NCBI GenBank assembly: GCA_016169945.1
Contig: JADLSH010000184.1
Location: 3,906,001 to 3,970,000, forward strand
DNA length: 64,000 nt
Direction: 5' to 3'
Origin: Trachythela sp. YZ-2020
Taxonomy: Eukaryota > Cnidaria > Anthozoa > Malacalcyonacea > Clavulariidae
Position 1 is the first letter of the stretch. Each line of letters starts with the position of its first letter. Positions 57,976-64,000 of the stretch are shown here, piece after piece. The notes beneath the pieces were generated by a model. That model searched no databases. It saw only the letters and a list, made by a program, of their open reading frames with translations, and was not told the origin of the DNA. A program made the translations under genes and the position numbers.

Positions 57976-59970
57976 TTAATAATAATAATAATAATGATTT
58001 ATTAGTGATTCCAAATCATATTGGCTCTTCTATCACTAAACACTAATCTAAACTAATCTACAATAACATTAACAAGTACTTTAATATGTCTTATTTACAA
58101 TGAATAATTATGAGGAATAAACTATATATATGCATAAACAGTACATATTATACAAAACAGTTATTACAAAACATTGTTATTCACAGTCAGTACATTGTTA
58201 TTCACAGTCAGTTTCCACATCTCTCAAGTGCCAAATCATTAAGATACACTTTTACAGATGCCTTAAAAATGTTGAAATCTTTGCAATCTCGCAAACATTC
58301 AGGAAGAGAGTTAAATATAGCCGCAGCGCTGTCCTGAAATGTGCCATTTTCCGTTGGTACTACCAGTTGGGTCTGCGATGATGACCGTAGAGTTCGTCCT
58401 GGTATATACTGATCTACTTTGATATAATCAGGCCAATTATCAAAATACATAGCTTTAAATACAGATTTAAGCATTTCAAATTGTCTTCTCTCAGTTACTG
58501 GCAACCAACCCAATTGCAAGCAGTCTGCTTCTCTTGCATAACGTCCTAAGACAAAACTTGCACATACATTTTGGACTTTCTGTAATTGTTTCTGTTGGTA
58601 CAGTTGTAATGGATGAAACACTATGCACGAATAGTCTAATTTTGATAAGATTGGGCTTTCTCCCAGCTGTTTCCGTACGTGGAATGGTGCTAAGTTGCGT
58701 AGCTTCCTGAGCACGGACAAAACTCCATAACACGAAGAGAGTAGTGCCTTAACGTGTACGTTCCAAGATAAATGTTCATCAACATGAACCCCAAGAAGTT
58801 TTATACTTCCTTCCCGTTCCAAGGTTTCTCTGTTGCATGTTAGTTGAACAGGAGCAGCTTGCAGTCCGTGTACCCTTGCCATCTGCCTGGTTGATAACAG
58901 TAACCACTTTGTTTTTTTGCCATTCAATGCCAAATTAGAATCAGTAGAGTAGCGTCCTAGTCTCGAAATGGCATTGTTCATTTGGGTGGCACAGTGATCT
59001 AAATCTGCGACCTTGGCATGTTGGTAGAATGTGGTATCATCTGCATACTGATAACATGGACACTTTAGCTTTTCATGAAGATCCGCAACGTACAAGTTGA
59101 ACAAAGTTGGTCCTAGGATAGAGCCTTGAGGTACCCCAAACTTTACAGTGGCTAGCTCAGAAGATGTATCGTCGATTTGCACAAATTGCTGTCGTTCGCA
59201 TAGATAGTTCAATACCCACAGAAGGAATTTTTTGGTAAATCCCATCTCATGCATTTTCATTAGCATTGCTTTAAACTGCACCGTGTCAAATGCCTTCGAG
59301 TAGTCAGCGCAAACCATCATTGTGACTTCTCCTCTTTTCATTGCCTTGATGATGTCATCTCTAATTCTTAACAGAACCGTTGTGGTAGAATGACCTTTAC
59401 GATATCCCGAAATGCTTGATGCTAGTAACTCTTGTTCATCGATGTACTGTACAAGTTGATTGTGCACCAAGCGCTCAAAGATCTTTGATAAAGCTGGTAA
59501 TATCGATATCGGACGATAGTCCTTCTCACACATGGGATTGTTGATCTTGGGAATAGGAGAAATTCTTGCCGTTTTCCAAATTTTAGGAAATATCGAAGAA
59601 TCAATGCAGTTGTTGATGATGTATGTCAGAGGTCCAGCGAGGTCATTACTTACGAGCTTTATAAACTTGACGGGAATCTGATCGAAGCCTGTTGAACTGT
59701 CAGAACGTAGTCGAGAGATTTCTTTAAGAACCTCATCTTGTCGCACATTCCTAAGTGTAAAGCCAGTTGAATGTTCAGTCTGTTCAGGAAGCGACTGTAC
59801 TAGGTTTAAGAGATCCTGTGCATCATCTGGTTCCCTTCCTAGAGTTAAAATAACTGTTCAGTTTATCCGGGTTTTCGTGGAGTGGTTTGGGATTAGGATG
59901 AAGAACACGATGTATAACTTTCCATACTTGTTTTGGACACTTCGACGAGAATGCTTTTGCTAAGAACGAC
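57976..59970 (-). mobile_element. CR1/L2-like LINE, near-complete reverse transcriptase
   Basis: The main open frame, 59746-58208 (up to 512 codons), carries all RT blocks: STGFDQIPVKFIK, WKTARISPIPKINNP, YRPISILPALSKIFERLV, SISGYRKGHSTTTVLL, MVCADYSKAFDTV, KFGVPQGSILGPTLFNLYVA, CYQYADDTTFYQH (catalytic YADD), LALNGKKTKWLLLS and IKLLGVHVDEHLSW. A C-terminal domain ends FNSLPECLRD...VKVYLNDL. Coding sequence continues upstream to about 59970 (FSSKCPKQVWKVIHRVLHPN) with a frameshift near 59850. The endonuclease is missing. An (ATT)n tail at 57977-57996 marks the 3' end. It is the youngest-looking LINE here. Confidence 0.93.
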
Positions 59971-61240
59971 CTTCTTAATATGTAACACATACAGTATCAA
60001 ATTCTGCCATGACAAATTCTGCCTAGATGTGTGTGGTCGCCTGTTTGCAAATTATATATTTCTGAGTATACAAGAGCGAACAAACTTTGACTCGTTTAGA
60101 AGAGATCATGGTTAGATAATTCCTTGTTGGAAAACATGTTTTAGTTGCTCTGGCCTAATGTCCAGAATATTCATTTGTTTATCATATTGCAAATATTGTC
60201 CATATAGGGTGTTTTCACGTATTCCCACGGGACCAACTCAACAAAGGCATGGCGGCCATGTTGGAGCCGATGACAAAAGCATTTAATTGAAATTCTTTTG
60301 AATCAAACCTCCATCATGGCGGCTTTGACGTCATGTGCATGGCGGCTTTGACGTCTCACCCTGAAACTGTCAGACACTCGGTAACTCCAACAGTCTAGCC
60401 GCAAAATTGAAGATTTTCCTCTATTTTTGAAAACTCAGACAAAGTGGCCATATAATCAGGCCTATAAATATTAACTGTACTTGTTTCTATATAGTAAATG
60501 CTTAGAATTTATCTTGAAAAGCATCTACAGTGGCCTATTGCTAATGTTAGTTAGGTTAATGAAAAAACTTGCACTGGCTGACTCACCAGGACCTTGTCAA
60601 ATAATAAAACTTATCAACATTTGATAAACTTTCATTGGCTCATTGCTATGGACTGCAATATTATAGCTGTCCTAAAATGATTGCCAATTAGTTGGCTTGC
60701 CTGTAATTTCTTCAATGAAAATTTGTGCAATTTTGTTCTTGCTATTGTGCGATGGCCAGGCTGACTTGGCTCACTAGATTAGCTGGTATTCATTACTTCT
60801 GGTGTCAACATATTACTACCAAGTTGAAAATATTTATGCACATTTAAGCATTTTCAATTCTAGCAAGTGTTGTATTCATAGAATTACCAACCTTGCTTGC
60901 GTTGAATATATGGTTGGTTATCTTGTTTTCTGCTTCTAGTTCTGGCAAAATAAATACAATATTTGCCAAAGAATAAACCGAAATAATTTCATTTGTGGAA
61001 ACAAAACCAATTACAAGCCAAAATATATGTCATTTTTCAAGAACAAATCTGCTAAAAAACCAGTGCTTCCACAACCGCCGGTTCAAAATTCCTTTCACAA
61101 TCTCCAAAATTCCTTTTTTCCCACAAAATTTCCCTGCCACCCAAACGGTAGAAAAAATCAACAAAATTCAGCCAAATGTGAGGCAAATGTATCACAAAAT
61201 TGTACTGTAAAAAACACCAAAGCTTGCTTTGAGCTTGCTT
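59971..61240. other. No gene recognised
   Basis: A short tandem with CATGGCGGCTTTGACGTC lies at about 60315-60355. Open frames at 60995-61254 are low-complexity and unsupported. Confidence 0.5.
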
Positions 61241-61252
61241 CTTCTGAGGGAT

Positions 61253-61440
61253 AACCTTCAGCCAATCAGAAGCACAGAAATATCACAAGCCCACGTGTAA
61301 CCATTAGCCAATCAAGAACGCCAAATATAGGCCAATGACAGACGTCGAACTACTTCCGGTCATTTCCGGTCAATCCCGAAATTCGAACATTTTGACACGG
61401 CTTCTTTGGGGTAAACTGCGTATTTTTGTATAAAAGTTTA
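61253..61440 (+). promoter_or_regulatory. Candidate CCAAT/ETS promoter
   Basis: Three CCAAT boxes (CAGCCAATCAG, TAGCCAATCAAG, AGGCCAATGAC; about 61258-61340) are followed by two adjacent ETS-type sites (TACTTCCGGTCATTTCCGGT, about 61350-61370) and TATAAAA at 61429. This combination is typical of housekeeping promoters. The gene it would drive must continue to the right. Confidence 0.45.
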
Positions 61441-61462
61441 AAAGACTAAAAGATCCAACGAA

Positions 61463-61478
61463 ATGCTTGCTCGAACAG
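61463..61478 (+). CDS. Possible short first coding exon
   Basis: AACGAAATGCTTGCTCGAAC, then AG|GTAAATAC. The ATG has a purine at -3, six codons begin before a donor, and it sits just after the promoter-like block. Too short to assign. No second exon is visible before the minisatellite. Confidence 0.2.
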
Positions 61479-62106
61479 GTAAATACAATGTATTTTTGTC
61501 TTTTGTAACGAAATATGTTTCAAAGAAACAAATTTGGATATGTTTTAAGTAATAAGTTGAGCAAAAATCTGTGAGAGTTTGCTGTTGAGTGTTGATCGAA
61601 CAAGGTTAGTCTTAACAAGTTCAAACACATTTAGACCTACACCTTGTTGTTAATTGTTCGAAAGCGTTTTATAACAATGTTAGGAAACATGAAATTAGGT
61701 TACTTGTGTATTTTCATGGTGATAAATACAATATAAATGTGTTCTCGTTTACGGGCTGTTTACATTTCTCATTGCATTCGGCTATTCACTACTCAAAGAA
61801 ACATTACTAAGCTTTACTGCAAACATTCTATGCTGATTGTTCAAGAGTATTTCATAACATTTATTAAACATGGATTGGAGCTGCAGCAGCCTTCTTGTTT
61901 TAGTTATGGGTGCCTAGAGGGGCAGGCAGAGGGGGCAAGTTCCGAGTAATGTTGTTATTGTAAATGTTTTTTATAATGACTGTATGTTTATATATTCTGT
62001 AGATTGCCCAAGATTACATCAAGGAAAAACATTTCAGTTCTGTTTACAGTAGGTAAGAAAACTATTTAATGATTATAAATTTATACAAATATTTATATAA
62101 ATATAT
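61479..62106. other. No gene recognised
   Basis: AT-rich sequence. The open frame at 61737-61949 has no known domain. Confidence 0.45.
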
Positions 62107-64000
62107 TAAGTTTGTTTATGATTCTATGCATCTATGATTCAGTTTGTTTATGATTCTATGCATCTATAATTCAGTTTGTTTATGATTCTATGCAAGTTCA
62201 GTTTGTTTATGATTCTATGCATCTATGATTCAGTTTGTTTACGATTCTATGCATCCATGATTAAGTTTGTTTATGATTCTATGCATCTATGATTCAGTTT
62301 GTTTATGATTCTATGCATCTATGATTCAGTTTGTTTATGATTCTATGCATCTATGATTCAGTTTGTTTATGATTCTATGCATCTATGATTCAGTTTGTTT
62401 ATTATTCTATGCATCTATGATTCAGTTTGTTTATGATTCTGTGCATCTATGATTCAGTTTGTTTATGATTCTATGCGTCTATGATTAAGTTTGTTTATGA
62501 TTCTATGCAAGTTCAGTTTGTTTATGATTCTATGCATCTATGATTCAGTTTGTTTATGATTCTATGCATCTATGATTCAGTTTGTTTATGATTCTATGCA
62601 TCTATGATTCAGTTTGTTTATGATTCTATGCATCTATGATTCAGTTTGTTTATGATTCTATGCATCTATGATTCAGTTTGTTTATGATTCTATGCATCTA
62701 TGATTCAGTTTGTTTACGATTCTATGCATCCATGATTAAGTTTGTTTATGATTCTATGCATCTATGATTCAGTTTGTTTATGATTCTATGCATCTATGAT
62801 TCAGTTTGTTTATGATTCTATGCGTCTATGATTAAGTTTGTTTATGATTCTATGCATCTATGATTCAGTTTGTTTATGATTCTATGCATCTATGATTAAG
62901 TTTGTTTATGATTCTATGCGTCTATGATTAAGTTTGTTTATGATTCTATGCGTCTATGATTAAGTTTGTTTATGATTAAGTTTGTTTATGATTCTATGCA
63001 TCTATGATTCAGTTTGTTTATGATTCTATGCATCTATGATTCAGTTTGTTTATGATTCTATGCATCTATGATTCAGTTTGTTTATGATTCTATGCATCTA
63101 TGATTCAGTTTGTTTATGATTCTATGCAAGTTCAGTTTGTTTATGATTCTATGCATCTATGATTCAGTTTGTTTATGATTCTATGCATCTATGATTCAGT
63201 TTGTTTATGATTCTATGCATCTATGATTAAGTTTGTTTATGATTCTATGCATCTATGATTCAGTTTGTTTATGATTCTATGCATCTATGATTCAGTTTGT
63301 TTATGATTCTATGCGCCTATGATTAAGTTTGTTTATGATTCTATGCATCTATGATTCAGTTTGTTTATGATTCTATGCATCTATGATTAAGTTTGTTTAT
63401 GATTCTATGCCTCTATGATTAAGTTTGTTTATGATTCTATGCGTCTATGATTAAGTTTGTTTATGATTAAGTTTGTTTATGATTCTATGCATCTATGATT
63501 CAGTTTGTTTATGATTCTATGCATCTATGATTCAGTTTGTTTATGATTCTATGCATCTATGATTCAGTTTGTTTATGATTCTATGCGTCTATGATTAAGT
63601 TTGTTTATGATTAAGTTTGTTTATGATTCTATGCGTCTATGATTAAGTTTGTTTATGATTCTATGCATCTATGATTCAGTTTGTTTATGATTCTATGCAT
63701 CTATGATTAAGTTTGTTTATGATTCTATGTGTCTATGATTAAGTTTGTTTATGATTCTATGCGTCTATGATTCAGTTTGTTTATGATTCTATGCATCTAT
63801 GATTAAGTTTGTTTATGATTCTATGCCTCTATGATTAAGTTTGTTTATGATTCTATGCGTCTATGATTAAGTTTGTTTATGATTAAGTTTGTTTATGATT
63901 CTATGCATCTATGATTCAGTTTGTTTATGATTCTATGCATCTATGATTCAGTTTGTTTATGATTCTATGCATCTATGATTCAGTTTGTTTATGATTCTAT
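62107..64000. repeat. 32-bp minisatellite continuing past the window edge
   Basis: About 60 copies of a 32-bp unit, TTCAGTTTGTTTATGATTCT followed by ATGCATCTATGA. Variants are TTAAG for TTCAG, GCGTCTA for GCATCTA, and shortened units (ATGCAAGTTCAG, TTTATGATTAAG). Patterns of variants recur, suggesting higher-order units of several hundred bases. Confidence 0.95.

Noticed and set aside
58110..58381. Plus-strand open frames at 58110-58381
   Set aside because: They overlap the 3' end of the minus-strand LINE in non-homologous frames.
62107..64000. CRISPR array (32-bp repeats)
   Set aside because: There are no unique spacers; repeats are head-to-tail in a eukaryotic genome, so it is a minisatellite.

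Overview
The window is eukaryotic and metazoan. It is AT-rich and intron-rich, with GT-AG exons separated by long introns full of retroelement debris, foldback elements and minisatellites. An ancient extracellular-matrix gene (laminin alpha) with conserved intron phases, CR1/L2-like LINEs including one with an SGNH-esterase domain, BEL/Pao remnants, a Crypton-like fragment, tRNA-derived SINEs and interstitial TTAGGG-type repeats fit a marine invertebrate. A cnidarian is my best guess, but the species cannot be fixed from this sequence.

The 5' half of a laminin alpha gene (minus strand) fills 153-31477. I could assemble 13 exons with fully consistent splice phases, giving 878 codons: signal peptide, laminin N-terminal domain, ten complete laminin-EGF (LE) modules plus part of an eleventh, then the start of the globular domain that interrupts the LE array in alpha3/alpha5-type chains. 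The gene runs off the left edge. Its introns carry most of the repeats: a 17-bp minisatellite in intron 10, a 7.3-kb nested 20-bp minisatellite in intron 6, several foldback elements, and broken NEK-type kinase fragments in intron 1.

From 32.4 to 38.7 kb a truncated SGNH/endonuclease LINE runs directly into a large 17-bp minisatellite. This has the same family as the intron-10 array but the opposite orientation, and it carries LINE 3' ends inside its higher-order units. One LINE 3' end is split by a 1.3-kb insertion with a decayed Crypton-like recombinase.

From 39 to 47.7 kb lie parts of a DDX18-type DEAD-box helicase: early exons on the minus strand with a frameshift at the Walker A motif, and an isolated last-exon-like piece on the plus strand. 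With them are a LINE insertion that has a paralogous empty-site counterpart, foldback elements and local duplications.

From 47.7 to 60 kb there is a BEL/Pao remnant inside a 2.7-kb inverted-repeat structure, SINEs, a 718-bp foldback and a near-intact minus-strand LINE reverse transcriptase. The right edge has a possible CCAAT/ETS-type promoter at about 61.25-61.48 kb and a 32-bp minisatellite that continues past the window.

Only the laminin gene looks like a functional protein-coding gene. The rest is transposon, satellite or gene-fragment material, plus a few unassigned exon-like stretches.
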